Part shown: piece by piece, positions 1-9,165 of the stretch
Layout: each line of letters opens with the position of its first letter
How positions within the stretch are numbered: the first letter of the stretch is position 1
Assembly: GCF_013426915.1 (NCBI RefSeq)
Contig: NZ_AP023179.1
Coordinates: 186,001 to 250,000, forward strand
Origin: Paraburkholderia sp. PGU19
GTDB lineage: Bacteria > Pseudomonadota > Gammaproteobacteria > Burkholderiales > Burkholderiaceae
DNA: 64,000 nucleotides
Direction of reading: 5' to 3'
Notes under the pieces: generated by a model
The model's input: the letters and a program-made list of their open reading frames with translations, nothing else
Databases searched by the model: none
What the model was told of the DNA's origin: nothing
Made by a program: the position numbers and the translations under genes

Positions 1-530
1 GCCTGCGTTGCCAACGCTTCGAACAGATGCCTCACCCGCTTCAGACACCCACACAAGAGCAGGCGGCAGCGAATGGTATGTGCCGCCCAGGTGGCAAACT
101 GTGTGTAGGTTGTGGTGCCACACAGGTTAGCGCTCTTACCAGAAACACGAACCCTGCTTCGCGGTCCGGAGTGGTGCGTGTATGGCGCGAAAGCCTACAC
201 ACAGTTTGCCACCTGGGCGGCCGAGGACTATCTGGCGCGGCGTGCTGCGACGCGGGCGCATGAAGCGGGTGAGGCGAACAGAGAGAACGTTGGCAACGCA
301 CGCGAACTGGCGCGTTGCCGTGTGAAGCGTAAGACCCTTTGGGGGCCCTCAGGCAAGAACAAGGACTGGCGGTGTTAGCCGCTTTCTTTTGCCTGCTTTT
401 CTTTGCGGCGGCAAAGAAAAGTAGGTGCCGCCCCGCACAGGGGCGACGCGTGAAGCACGAAGGCAAATCGCGGATGCCAGCGAAAACACAAACGCGCAAA
501 ACGAACCCATCGCGAATGCCAGCGAAAAAA
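1..530. repeat. Nested long palindrome element, copy 1 (left end outside window)
   Basis: Right three quarters of the dispersed element seen complete at 31513-32170. A perfect 27-bp inverted repeat (83-109 against 194-220) encloses an 84-nt loop (110-193). Further right lies a hairpin with 13 of 14 stem pairs matching (393-424; left stem starts CTGCTTTTC, loop GGCG), then a short CGCCCC/GGGGCG hairpin near 430-446. The right end carries ATCGCGGATGCCAGCGAAAA, which recurs with one change at 510-529. Mirror symmetry about position 151-152 puts the left arm beyond base 1. The element ends just past the stop codon of the oxidoreductase gene (567). No convincing gene lies inside. Confidence 0.85.
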
Positions 531-566
531 CAAGCAAACCCCAACCAGCGTCGCAGACAAAAAAAC

Positions 567-3500
567 CTACTTCGCTACAACAACAGGAATCCCCCGCAAC
601 ACCCCAAAACCTTTAGCTTCCCGAAGCGCCTCCTCCACAGCCGCCCCTGTCGCGGCCTCCACACGCAACTGCGCCGCCAGCGCGCGCTCACTGCGCTTAA
701 CAGCTGCCAGATTAGCGAGCTTCACATGTCCATACCCGCGCACACGCGCATGCAACCCAGCGAGCTTGATGACATCATCCGCCGTGACGGCATCAAAAAT
801 CACAAACGCCCGCTGCATCGTTGCTTCATAGTCCGTGGACAACTCGCGCTCCATACGCCGCTCGACAGTGCGCCCAAACGGATCGAGCATCGTGCCGCGC
901 AGCCCGCGCCACTTCGCCATAACACCGAACACGGGCCACATCCATTGACCAAACGTCTTCTTCTGCGGCGTCGCGCCGTGTTTAGTGCGTGAAATAGTCG
1001 GCGGCGCAAGATTGAACTTCACGCCGAAGTCCTTCCCGGCAACGCCTTCGAATTGCGCTTCGAGCGCAGCACGGAAAGCCGGATCGCTATGCAGGCGCGC
1101 GACTTCGTATTCATCCTTCACCGCGAGCAGTCGATAAAACGTCGTAGCAACAGCGCGGCTCAAGCGCTCTTCAACCTCATCTGCGCCTCCGAGCTTGTGC
1201 TCAGCCTGACGCGCCGCATCGACCAGCGCACGATAGCGCTTCACATAAGCCGCGCCACCATACGCCAGCAAACGCGCTTCGCGATCCGCGACCAATGCGT
1301 CGAGTGTCTCCAGCGAATCAGCAGCCTGCACCGCATGACGCTGCGTCCACAGCGCCTCCAGTCCGGCAGGATCAGCGGCAGCCATACGGCCAATCGAAAA
1401 CGCCAACTGGTTCATCTGCACCGCGACATTGTTCAACTCGATTGCCCGCATCATCGCGGCGAACGACACAGGCACGAGCCCCAGTTGCCACGCAAAGCCA
1501 AGCATCAGAATGTTCGCGCCGATCGTGTCGCCAAGGAAACGCGTCGCGAGCGCCTGTGCATCACACGACGACATGCGCTCTTCACCCGCCGCGTGACGCA
1601 TCTTGTCGATCAGCGCATCCGCATGCAGATTCGCATCCGGATTCTGCACGAACGAAGCATTCGGAATCGCATGCGTGTTCACGACGATGCGCGTGCGGCC
1701 GTGACGCACCGTTTGCAACGCATCCGCGCCCGCGCCGACCACCATGTCGCAGGCGAGCAGCACGTCGGCCTGTTGCGTGTCGATGCGCACCTGGTTCAGC
1801 CATTCGTCGCGCGCGGCGAAGCGCACGAACGACAGCACCGAACCGCCTTTCTGCGCGAAGCCCATGAAATCGAGCACCGAAGCGCTCTTGCCTTCCAGAT
1901 GCGCGGCCATGCTGATCAGCGCGCCGACCGTCACGACGCCCGTGCCGCCGACACCCGTCACGAGGATGTCGTAGGGCGCGGCGTCGAGGTGCGTCGCAGG
2001 CGTAGGCAATGCGTCGACGCGCGCGGCGAGCGCGGCTGCATCGAATGCGACGCCTGCCGCCTTCTTCAGCTTGCCGCCTTCGATCGTTACGAAGCTCGGG
2101 CAGAAGCCGTTCACGCACGAGTAGTCCTTGTTGCACGATGACTGATCGATGCGACGCTTGCGACCCAAAGGCGTTTCAACGGGTTCGACGGACAGGCAGT
2201 TCGACTGCACGCCGCAATCGCCGCAGCCTTCGCAGACTTCTTCGTTGATGAAGAGGCGCTTGTCCGGATCGGGAAACTCGCCTTTTTTGCGGCGGCGGCG
2301 CTTCTCGGCGGCACACGTCTGGTCGTAGATCAGCACCGTCACGCCGTCGATATCGCGCAGTTCGCGTTGCACCTTGTCGAGTTCGCTGCGGTGATGGAAC
2401 GTCGTACCCTTCGGGAACTGGTCATGATGGCCGTCGTACTTCTCCGGCTCGTCGCTGACCACGACAAAGTGCGACACGCCTTCCGCTTCGACCTGACGCG
2501 CGATCTGCGGCACCGAGATGCTGCCGTCGACCGGTTGGCCACCCGTCATCGCGACGGCGTCGTTGTAGAGAATCTTGTAGGTGATCGTCGCTTTCGCTGC
2601 GACCGCCTGGCGGATTGCGAGAATGCCCGAGTGGAAGTACGTGCCGTCGCCGAGATTCTGGAATACGTGGCGCGTCTTCGTGAACATCGAATGCGAGGCC
2701 CAGTCGACGCCTTCGCCGCCCATCTGGATCAAACCCGTCGTGTCACGCTCCATCCACGACGCCATGAAGTGGCAGCCAATGCCCGCCTGCGCAATCGAAC
2801 CTTCAGGCACTTTCGTCGATGTGTTGTGCGGGCAGCCCGAACAGAAGTAGGGCGTGCGCTTCACGGCATCGGCGGCATTCGACAGAATTTGCGGCGCGAC
2901 GAGATCGACCACGCGCTCGCGGCGGTCGAGCGCGGGCTTGTGCTTCGCGAGCCAGTTCGCGAACACGGGCAGAATGCGCGACGGCCGCAGTTCACCGAGC
3001 GACGACAGCAGCATCGAGCCATCTTCCGCATGCTTGCCGACGATCACGGGGCGCGCGCCTTCTGTGCGGTTGTACAGATAGTCCTTGATCTGCTGCTCGA
3101 TCACGGGTCCCTTCTCTTCGATCACGAGCACTTCCGACAGACCGGAAACGAACGCGTCGATGCGTGTCATTTCGAGCGGGAACGACAGGCCGACCTTGTA
3201 GATGCGCACGCCCGCCTGCTCCAGATCGGCGACGGTGAGATCGAGCCGGCGCAACGCTTCCATCAGATCGAGATGCGCCTTGCCGCACGTGATGATGCCG
3301 ACGTTCGCGTGCGGGCTCGGCGCGATCCACTTGTCGATGCTGTTGAAGCGCGCGAAGTGCCGCACGGCGTCGAGCTTCGCGTGCAGACGCTGTTCGATCG
3401 TGAGACTCGGCAAGTCGGGCCAGCGGTTGTGCAGGCCGCCCGCGGGCGCCTGAAAGCCTTCGGGCGTGGGCCAATCCATCTGCAACGCGTCGAGATCGAC

Positions 3501-4163
3501 GGTCGAGCCCGATTCGACCGTTTCCGAAATCGCCTTGTAGCCGACCCACGCACCCGAGTAGCGCGACAGCGCCCAGCCGTAGATGCCGAACTCCAGCATG
3601 TCCGCGATGTTCGACGGGTTCACGACGGGCATGTGCCACGCGATCATCGCGAAGTCGCTCTGATGCGGCATCGACGATGACACGCAGCCGTGGTCGTCGC
3701 CCGCGACGACCAGCACGCCGCCATGCTGAGACGAGCCGTAGGCGTTGCCGTGCTTGAGCGCGTCACCCGCGCGATCGACGCCTGGGCCTTTGCCGTACCA
3801 CATCGCATACACGCCATCGACTGTGCGTTCCGGGTCCGCCTCGACGCGCTGTGTGCCGAGCACGGCCGTGCCGCCGAGTTCCTCGTTGATCGCGGGCAGG
3901 AAGCGGACGTCGTTCGCTTCGAGCAGTTTCGTCGCTTTCCACAACTGCTGGTCGACCATGCCGAGCGGCGAGCCGCGATAGCCACTGATAAAGCCGGCCG
4001 TGTTCAGGCCGCTTGCCTTGTCGAGCTGGCGCTGCATCAGCGCGAGACGCACGAGCGCCTGCGTGCCTGTCAGGAAGATGCGGCCGCGCGTGGCGGTCAG
4101 ATTGTCCGAGAGGTGGTAGTCGGCGAGTGCGGGGGTGCCGTCGATGGGTAGACGAGCGGTCAT
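567..4163 (-). CDS. Indolepyruvate ferredoxin oxidoreductase-type fused 2-oxoacid:ferredoxin oxidoreductase
   Basis: A 1198-residue single-chain 2-oxoacid:ferredoxin oxidoreductase of the indolepyruvate type. It is expected to decarboxylate an aryl- or branched-chain 2-oxoacid to its CoA ester with thiamine diphosphate and iron-sulfur clusters. Visible in order: the N-terminal alpha-like region; a CSGCPHN motif at 441-447; a thiamine-diphosphate signature from GEGVDWASHS (about 484) through GDGTYF (505) to the ILYNDAVAMT block (531-540); cysteine clusters CEGCGDC (644-650) and CNKDYSCVNGFC (677-688); and a gamma-type domain starting GVGGTG (737-742). The ATG at 4163 has GGAGA eight bases upstream. 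The gene stands alone, divergent from the GST gene. True substrate is inferred from family only. Confidence 0.93.
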   Translation of the reverse strand: MTARLPIDGTPALADYHLSDNLTATRGRIFLTGTQALVRLALMQRQLDKASGLNTAGFISGYRGSPLGMVDQQLWKATKLLEANDVRFLPAINEELGGTAVLGTQRVEADPERTVDGVYAMWYGKGPGVDRAGDALKHGNAYGSSQHGGVLVVAGDDHGCVSSSMPHQSDFAMIAWHMPVVNPSNIADMLEFGIYGWALSRYSGAWVGYKAISETVESGSTVDLDALQMDWPTPEGFQAPAGGLHNRWPDLPSLTIEQRLHAKLDAVRHFARFNSIDKWIAPSPHANVGIITCGKAHLDLMEALRRLDLTVADLEQAGVRIYKVGLSFPLEMTRIDAFVSGLSEVLVIEEKGPVIEQQIKDYLYNRTEGARPVIVGKHAEDGSMLLSSLGELRPSRILPVFANWLAKHKPALDRRERVVDLVAPQILSNAADAVKRTPYFCSGCPHNTSTKVPEGSIAQAGIGCHFMASWMERDTTGLIQMGGEGVDWASHSMFTKTRHVFQNLGDGTYFHSGILAIRQAVAAKATITYKILYNDAVAMTGGQPVDGSISVPQIARQVEAEGVSHFVVVSDEPEKYDGHHDQFPKGTTFHHRSELDKVQRELRDIDGVTVLIYDQTCAAEKRRRRKKGEFPDPDKRLFINEEVCEGCGDCGVQSNCLSVEPVETPLGRKRRIDQSSCNKDYSCVNGFCPSFVTIEGGKLKKAAGVAFDAAALAARVDALPTPATHLDAAPYDILVTGVGGTGVVTVGALISMAAHLEGKSASVLDFMGFAQKGGSVLSFVRFAARDEWLNQVRIDTQQADVLLACDMVVGAGADALQTVRHGRTRIVVNTHAIPNASFVQNPDANLHADALIDKMRHAAGEERMSSCDAQALATRFLGDTIGANILMLGFAWQLGLVPVSFAAMMRAIELNNVAVQMNQLAFSIGRMAAADPAGLEALWTQRHAVQAADSLETLDALVADREARLLAYGGAAYVKRYRALVDAARQAEHKLGGADEVEERLSRAVATTFYRLLAVKDEYEVARLHSDPAFRAALEAQFEGVAGKDFGVKFNLAPPTISRTKHGATPQKKTFGQWMWPVFGVMAKWRGLRGTMLDPFGRTVERRMERELSTDYEATMQRAFVIFDAVTADDVIKLAGLHARVRGYGHVKLANLAAVKRSERALAAQLRVEAATGAAVEEALREAKGFGVLRGIPVVVAK

Positions 4164-4488
4164 TGTGGAGTCTCCGTTTTATGCTTTTCGCTAGCGGCAT
4201 CGTGTTGTGCTTGCCGTCGCAGCGAAAGAGACTCCATTCTTTCGCGTCAATTGGAGAAGTTTTTTGCTACTTTTTGTCGCTGATCCATTTACTGCGACAT
4301 GATTCCAGCCATTCGGGCTCGTATTGAGATAGATCCACCGCCTTCGGATCGCGGCCTGTCGGAAGGGCGATTGAGAGCGTTACCTGGAATGGCTATGGAT
4401 ACATGCCTATGCCATCCAGGCGAGGTTCGTGAAGCCCGCCCTTGGGTTACGCTATGCCAAGAGCTTTGCAACCCACAGGAGACGGACA
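4164..4488. other. Divergent intergenic region
   Basis: 325 bp between the divergent oxidoreductase and GST starts. It must hold both promoters, but I see no strong -35/-10 pair, operator or conserved RNA motif. Short ORFs here are poor in coding signal. The region contains the GST ribosome binding site CAGGAGAC just before 4489. Confidence 0.5.
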
Positions 4489-5106
4489 ATGAAACTGTAC
4501 TACTGGCCGAAAACGCGGGCTTTCCGCGCGCTGTGGATGCTCGAAGAAATCGGTGAGTCCTATGAACTCGCGCGCGTGAATCTGCGCGCAGGCGAGCAGG
4601 ACACCACCGATTTCCACCACGTCAATCCAATGTGCAAGCTGCCGGCGCTCGACGACGGCGGCGTGCAGGTCGCCGAATCGGGCGCGGTGCTGCTGTATCT
4701 GGCCGACCGTTTTCCCGAAGCGAATCTCGGCGCGCCCGTCGGCGATCCGTTGCGCGGGCGTTTCCTGCAGTGGCTTTTCTTCACGCCAGGCTGTCTCGAA
4801 CCGGCAATGGCGGAAAAGATGACGGGCGCGTCGGGCAATTCGTTCAGCTTCGGCTGGGGCAGCCTGGAGCGCGTGAAGGCGGCCATCGATATGGCGCTCG
4901 ATGAAGGCGACTGGCTGCTCGGCGAGCGCTTTTCCGCCGCCGACCTGCTGCTGGCGAGCACGCTGCAGATCGCATTCGTCGCGAAGCTGCTCGAGCCGTC
5001 CGGGCGCATCGGCGGGTACGTCGAGCGGGCGATTGCGCGCGAAGGGCACGTGCGGGCAATGGCGATCGAGCAACGTGAAATCGACGCGTTGAAGGCGAAG
5101 CAATAG
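4489..5106 (+). CDS. Glutathione S-transferase family protein
   Basis: A 205-residue cytosolic GST. The N-terminus MKLYYWPKTRAFRALWMLEE is the thioredoxin-fold start of the GST family. The block CKLPALDDGG at about 45-54 carries the cis-proline, and ESGAVLLYLADRFP follows as the glutathione gamma-glutamyl-binding segment. An all-alpha C-terminal domain has the FSAADLLLAS capping motif near 160. The upstream in-frame ATG at 4429 is rejected because the 4489 start has AGGAGAC at the right distance and removes a non-family extension. Expected role is conjugation of glutathione to electrophiles; the substrate cannot be read from sequence. Monocistronic. Confidence 0.92.
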   Translation: MKLYYWPKTRAFRALWMLEEIGESYELARVNLRAGEQDTTDFHHVNPMCKLPALDDGGVQVAESGAVLLYLADRFPEANLGAPVGDPLRGRFLQWLFFTPGCLEPAMAEKMTGASGNSFSFGWGSLERVKAAIDMALDEGDWLLGERFSAADLLLASTLQIAFVAKLLEPSGRIGGYVERAIAREGHVRAMAIEQREIDALKAKQ

Positions 5107-5130
5107 CCGCCGCGTGGAAAAGCCAGGCGC

Positions 5131-6069
5131 TCAGCCCGTCGGCGCCTGCTGCAGTTCGTGCGGCTGGAGTGGCTCCACATCGTCGAAATGTGTGTAGTCG
5201 ATATGGCTCACCCCGTTCACTTCGCGGATCAGATCGACGAAGCGATGCTGCCAGCGTATGTCGTCGCTGAGCCACGAATAGCGCGCCTGCATCGTCTGCG
5301 CGGTGTTTTCGTCGGAACCTTCTATCGTGATCAGCAGCGACGCGTCCTGCTCGGCGAGGCTCTCCGGCGTCTGACCGAAAAGCGGGCTGGCTTCGTCGAT
5401 GATGTGCATCAGGTTCCAGCCAAGGTAGAACATCGGCTGTTGATCGCGCACCAGCCGCAGGTCGTAGATTTTGCGCAGCACGTAGCCTTCCGACGAGCGC
5501 TCGACGCGCATCAGCCGCAGCCGCGCACGAGCCTCGACGATCACGTTTTGCCGCGCGTTCGCGGTACGCACCATCAGCGTGGTGCGTCCGTCGATGGGGC
5601 GTACAACCGCGTATTGCGAGAACATGATCTTCGCGCGCGGCCGCGAAAAGCGCGCGAAGATCAGCCCCGTGGCCAGCGCAATGCCCGACATGCCGACGAA
5701 AATCTCAAGCGTCGCGACGAGATGCCCGTAAAGCGTGCGCGGATGCATGTCGCCGTAGCCGACCGTCGCGAGCGTCTCGACGCTGAAGAAGAAGGCGCCC
5801 GCAAAGCCCTGCGGATTCTGATTGGCGATGGCGCCACCGCCGAGTTCGTACAGCGACGCGAAGACCGAATTCAGCACGAGAAACAGTAACGCGAGCGAGA
5901 TGAAGAACACCGGCCAGCTGATCGTCAGCGCGCGGTGATAGAGGTCCTGCCAGACGCGCAGCGGCAAGCCATGCGCGATCACAGTGTGCGAACGCACGCG
6001 AATTTTCCGGTCGAGTATCCGGCCTTTGCGCGCGCGGTGAGAGTTGGATTCGGGCGGGGTCGCGCTCAT
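5131..6069 (-). CDS. Inward rectifier potassium channel (KirBac type)
   Basis: A 312-residue inner-membrane K+ channel. The first transmembrane helix lies about 50-72, a pore helix and selectivity filter TVGYGD at 102-107, and the second helix about 115-140. The soluble C-terminal half has the immunoglobulin-like beta fold of Kir channels (blocks VRTANARQN, YDLRLVRDQQPMF, PLFGQTPESL). Its layout matches the KirBac1.1 family, first described from Burkholderia pseudomallei. It probably forms a tetramer. It converges with the GST gene (24 bp gap) and has no evident operon partner. The ribosome binding site is weak (AGAAAAAGA). Confidence 0.95.
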   Translation of the reverse strand: MSATPPESNSHRARKGRILDRKIRVRSHTVIAHGLPLRVWQDLYHRALTISWPVFFISLALLFLVLNSVFASLYELGGGAIANQNPQGFAGAFFFSVETLATVGYGDMHPRTLYGHLVATLEIFVGMSGIALATGLIFARFSRPRAKIMFSQYAVVRPIDGRTTLMVRTANARQNVIVEARARLRLMRVERSSEGYVLRKIYDLRLVRDQQPMFYLGWNLMHIIDEASPLFGQTPESLAEQDASLLITIEGSDENTAQTMQARYSWLSDDIRWQHRFVDLIREVNGVSHIDYTHFDDVEPLQPHELQQAPTG

Positions 6070-6213
6070 TCTTTTTCTGTTCTGCTAACGGGTGTATTGC
6101 GCAGCGTCGCGGCGCGGCCGTGATGCCGGTTGCGCGCTGCGGCGTGTAGTGTAGCCCGTCCGCCAGGTTACGGGCGGCAATGCGTGACTTCAGGCGACGC
6201 GACCGTCGTCCGC

Positions 6214-6459
6214 TCAGGGAAAGGCGCGCGGCTTCGGTACGCCCGCGCCGTGCTCGATATCGGCAACGGCCTGCTGATGCGCCGTTTCGACAGCTTCGGC
6301 TTCCGTCGCGAAGCCCGTGTCGCCGCCTACCGTGGTCCAGCGTTGCACGGGATGATCGCGATGCCGGATTTCGTACTCCGCGTCCCAGCGCGCGCCCTGT
6401 AGTTCGAGTGGCCGCACGTGTATCGCGTACACGCCGTAAAGAAAGAGCGGTTCTGCCAT
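6214..6459 (-). CDS. Small hypothetical protein
   Basis: An 81-residue soluble protein I do not recognise with certainty. It starts MAEPLFLYGVYAIHV, has one compact alpha/beta-like pattern with a WTTVGGDTGFATEAEAVETAHQ segment, and has no signal peptide or membrane helix. The start at 6459 has GGAGGCGATC directly upstream, a strong ribosome binding site, which supports it as real. It lies in the same direction as the next small gene upstream, with about 90 bp between them, so they may share a transcript. Confidence 0.7.
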   Translation of the reverse strand: MAEPLFLYGVYAIHVRPLELQGARWDAEYEIRHRDHPVQRWTTVGGDTGFATEAEAVETAHQQAVADIEHGAGVPKPRAFP

Positions 6460-6548
6460 GATCGCCTCCGCCTGTTCAACGAAGAAAACGTCGTAGGCGC
6501 GGCGCGCGGCTGACGCGCCACGTATCGTTCAATGCGAAAGCCCCGTGC

Positions 6549-6770
6549 CTATAGTTCGAGTTCGCCGAGGATTCTGTGGGCCAGCGCCTTCGCGTCTTCG
6601 AGTGCTTCGTCGGCTGTCGGCGACGTGGCTTCGACTTCGTAGAGCGTGTCTTCTGTCTCGTCGCCTTCGTCGCGCGACAGCGCAACGACGCCCTGGTATT
6701 GCCCGCCATCTACCGGGCGAACGCTCGCCGTCGCCGTATAGAGACCTTTGGTGTAGGTGACGTCCTCCAT
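6549..6770 (-). CDS. Small acidic hypothetical protein
   Basis: 73 residues, MEDVTYTKGLYTATASV onward, strongly acidic (SRDEGDETEDTLYEVEA). Its C-terminal helix (DEALEDAKALAHRILGEL) resembles the end of the neighbouring 81-residue protein, so the two may be distant paralogues. The start at 6770 is preferred over an in-frame codon at 6800 because AGGAGATGCATC lies just before it. No known motif; function unknown. Confidence 0.72.
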   Translation of the reverse strand: MEDVTYTKGLYTATASVRPVDGGQYQGVVALSRDEGDETEDTLYEVEATSPTADEALEDAKALAHRILGELEL

Positions 6771-6945
6771 GATGCATCTCCTGCAAGGGGGAGATTCCAT
6801 CCTAGCACGCGATTTCGACGCTCACATGTCGGCGCCCAACGGCGTGCTCACCGGGTCTTCCAGCGCGTTTGCATGCCGCCGCGCAGCGGACGGAGTTGCC
6901 GGCCAGGCGCTTGCACCGGCAGCTTCTTCCGACAGCATCGGCGCA

Positions 6946-7872
6946 TCAATCCTGCAGCAGCGATACCACTTCATCGAGCGTCGGCGAATGCGCGCCCGAA
7001 TGGCGGCAAGCCGCCGCGCCTGCCGCGAGCGAGAACGCCAGATGCTCTTCCCACTTGCGTTGCGGCGCCGTCATCAAACTGAACAGCAGTCCGCCGATCG
7101 ACGCATCGCCCGCGCCGACCGTATCGGCGACGGCCACGCGCGGCGGCTTCGCTTCGACGATCCGGTCGCCGTCGACCAGCGTCGCCGTCTCCGAGCCGCG
7201 CGTGACGAGCACGATCGCTTTCGGGTTCATCGCGCGTAGTTGCGTGAGGGCGGCCGCTTCGTCGTCGGTCTTGAACAGCAGCCGCAGGTCTTCGTCCGAT
7301 ACCTTGATCAGATCGGCGAGCGACGCCATCTGGCGTAGCGTCGGCTCGTAGCCGTGCTCCATCAGGTTGCGGTAGTTCGGATCGAAGCTGATCTTCACGC
7401 CGCGCTCGCGCAGGTCGGCGGCGAGCTTCGCGAGTGTCGCGCCGAGCGGCTGGCGCACAAGGCTGATGCAGCCGAAATGCGCCCACTTCACGTGCGACAT
7501 CCAGCCCTCGGGCAGCTTCGACGGATCGAAAGCGAGGTCCGCGCTGTTGTCGCCCATGAAGAAATACGCGGGCGGATGCGTCTGATGCACGACGGCAAGC
7601 AGCGGCGCGCGCTCGACACGCTGCATGAAGCGCATGTCGAGGCCCGCGGCGACGCTCGCGTTCCACAGGTCGTCGGAAAAATTATCGACGCCGAGCGATC
7701 CGGCGCAGGCCGTCGGCAGACCCAGCCGCGCAACCGCGCGAGCGACGTTCCAGCCCGCGCCGCCGGGAACCGACAGCCAGCTTGCAGGACCCGTGCGCAC
7801 GAGATCGGTGAGGATGTCGCCGGCGGAAACGAATTCGGGAAACTCAGCGTGAAATTCAGGGCTCGCGCTCAT
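6946..7872 (-). CDS. PfkB-family carbohydrate kinase (fructokinase-like)
   Basis: About 308 residues of the ribokinase/PfkB fold. The N-terminal substrate motif PGGAGWNVARAVARLG and the C-terminal catalytic signature DTVGAGDA (aspartate as base, GAGD anion hole) are both intact. It is the last gene of a LacI-epimerase-kinase run and starts about 20 bp after the epimerase stop. Beside an AGE-family epimerase, a fructokinase role (fructose to fructose-6-phosphate with ATP) is the best inference; a 2-keto-3-deoxygluconate kinase is the alternative. An in-frame GTG at 7881 is a possible earlier start; the ATG at 7872 has GGTGAG ahead of it. Confidence 0.88.
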   Translation of the reverse strand: MSASPEFHAEFPEFVSAGDILTDLVRTGPASWLSVPGGAGWNVARAVARLGLPTACAGSLGVDNFSDDLWNASVAAGLDMRFMQRVERAPLLAVVHQTHPPAYFFMGDNSADLAFDPSKLPEGWMSHVKWAHFGCISLVRQPLGATLAKLAADLRERGVKISFDPNYRNLMEHGYEPTLRQMASLADLIKVSDEDLRLLFKTDDEAAALTQLRAMNPKAIVLVTRGSETATLVDGDRIVEAKPPRVAVADTVGAGDASIGGLLFSLMTAPQRKWEEHLAFSLAAGAAACRHSGAHSPTLDEVVSLLQD

Positions 7873-7890
7873 GTTGCTCACCGTACGAGG

Positions 7891-9165
7891 TTATTCGGAC
7901 GCGCTGGAAGGCTGCACTGCGGGTTGCAGTGCGTGCAGCAGCACTTCGTAGCATGCGCCCATCGTGTGATAGTCGGTCTTGCCGGCCGGGCTCTTCTCGT
8001 CGCTGTATTTGCGGTTGTCGCACGTGAGAATGCGGTACCACGCGCCATAACGATGATCGACGAAATGCGCCCAGCTGTAGCGCCAGATCTCGTCGTACCA
8101 GTCCCAGAAGCGCTCATTGCCCGTGCGCTGGCCGAGCAGCGCGGCAGTCGCGAACGTTTCTGCCTGCACCCAGAAGTACTTGTCGTGATCGCAGACGGTG
8201 TAGTCCGGGCCGAAGCCGTAGTAGAGGCCGCCGTGATCGTTGTCCCACGCGTGCGTCATCGCGGCGTCGAACAGTTCGATCGCGCGCGGCAGCAGCCACG
8301 GCAGCGGACGGTGGCGCTCCAGGATCAGCAGCAGCTTCGCCCACTCGGTCTGATGGCCGGGCTGGAAACCCCACGGACGGAAGATGTTCGAGCTGTCTTC
8401 CTCGTTGTAGTGCCAATCCACCGACCAGTCCGCGTGAAAGTGCTCCCACACCAGACCTTGCGACAGCTTCGCCTGACGCAGCGTGATGTTCGTCGCAACG
8501 CGCTCGGCGCGGTCGAGGTACACGAGATGGCCCGTCGCCTCGTACGCGGCGAGCAGCGCCTCTGTGGTGTGCATGTTCGCGTTCTGGCCGCGATACGAGT
8601 TCACGCTCCAGTCGGGCGTGGCTTCGTCCGCGTACAGGCCGGCTGCCGGGTCCCAGAAGCGGTGCTCCATCAGCTCGAAGGTCGCGGCGATCATCGGCTT
8701 CGCTTCTTCGATGCCCGCCATCGCCGCGTGCGCGTACGCGAGCAGCACGAACGCAAGGCCGTAGCAGTGGCGCGTCGCGTCGAGCGTGCGCCTGTGGCCG
8801 TCGCGCCAGTCGATCTCCCAGTCGTAGCCCTGGTGATGCGGGTCCCAATGGGCATCGCGCAGAAACTTCAGGCCGTGCTGCGCGTACTCCAGATGCTGCG
8901 GGTCGCCGAACTGCCGGTACGCCATCGCGTAGTTGAATACGTAGCGGCAACTGCTGACGAGGTGACGCGTCGCGCGGTTGTAGATCGTGCCGTCGTCGCG
9001 GAAGAAGTGGAAGAAGCCGCCGCTCGGATCGAGCACGTTCGGCGCGTAGAAGCGCAGCGTGTCCTCGACGTGCGACAGCAGGAAAGCGCCGTCGCGGAAG
9101 CTCGCGACAGGCGGCACCTTGTGATTGGCGGTGTTGTTCGAAAGAGTCGTGTCGGGTTGTTTCAT
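7891..9165 (-). CDS. AGE-family epimerase/isomerase (mannose isomerase-like)
   Basis: A 424-residue (alpha/alpha)6-barrel protein of the N-acylglucosamine 2-epimerase family. The pattern HLVSSCRYVFNYAMAYRQFG, the repeated aromatic and histidine-rich blocks (RHCYGLAFVLLAYAHAA, NMHTTEALLAAYEATG, WGFQPGHQTEWAKLLL) and a late YFWVQAE segment hold the catalytic histidines usual in mannose isomerases and cellobiose epimerases. Its start overlaps the LacI gene by ATGA, so translation is probably coupled. With the downstream kinase it would convert mannose to fructose and then to fructose-6-phosphate. The exact sugar is an inference. Confidence 0.88.
   Translation of the reverse strand: MKQPDTTLSNNTANHKVPPVASFRDGAFLLSHVEDTLRFYAPNVLDPSGGFFHFFRDDGTIYNRATRHLVSSCRYVFNYAMAYRQFGDPQHLEYAQHGLKFLRDAHWDPHHQGYDWEIDWRDGHRRTLDATRHCYGLAFVLLAYAHAAMAGIEEAKPMIAATFELMEHRFWDPAAGLYADEATPDWSVNSYRGQNANMHTTEALLAAYEATGHLVYLDRAERVATNITLRQAKLSQGLVWEHFHADWSVDWHYNEEDSSNIFRPWGFQPGHQTEWAKLLLILERHRPLPWLLPRAIELFDAAMTHAWDNDHGGLYYGFGPDYTVCDHDKYFWVQAETFATAALLGQRTGNERFWDWYDEIWRYSWAHFVDHRYGAWYRILTCDNRKYSDEKSPAGKTDYHTMGACYEVLLHALQPAVQPSSASE

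Noticed and set aside
27..263. Short ORFs inside palindrome copy 1, and the matching one at 31768-31953
   Set aside because: Their shared residues come mostly from the repeated arms; no ribosome binding site or family. Kept only as a point for testing under the loop finding.
1053..3680. Long plus-strand ORFs of several hundred codons opposite the oxidoreductase
   Set aside because: Arg/His-rich antisense shadows typical of GC-rich genes; the minus-strand frame has clear enzyme motifs.
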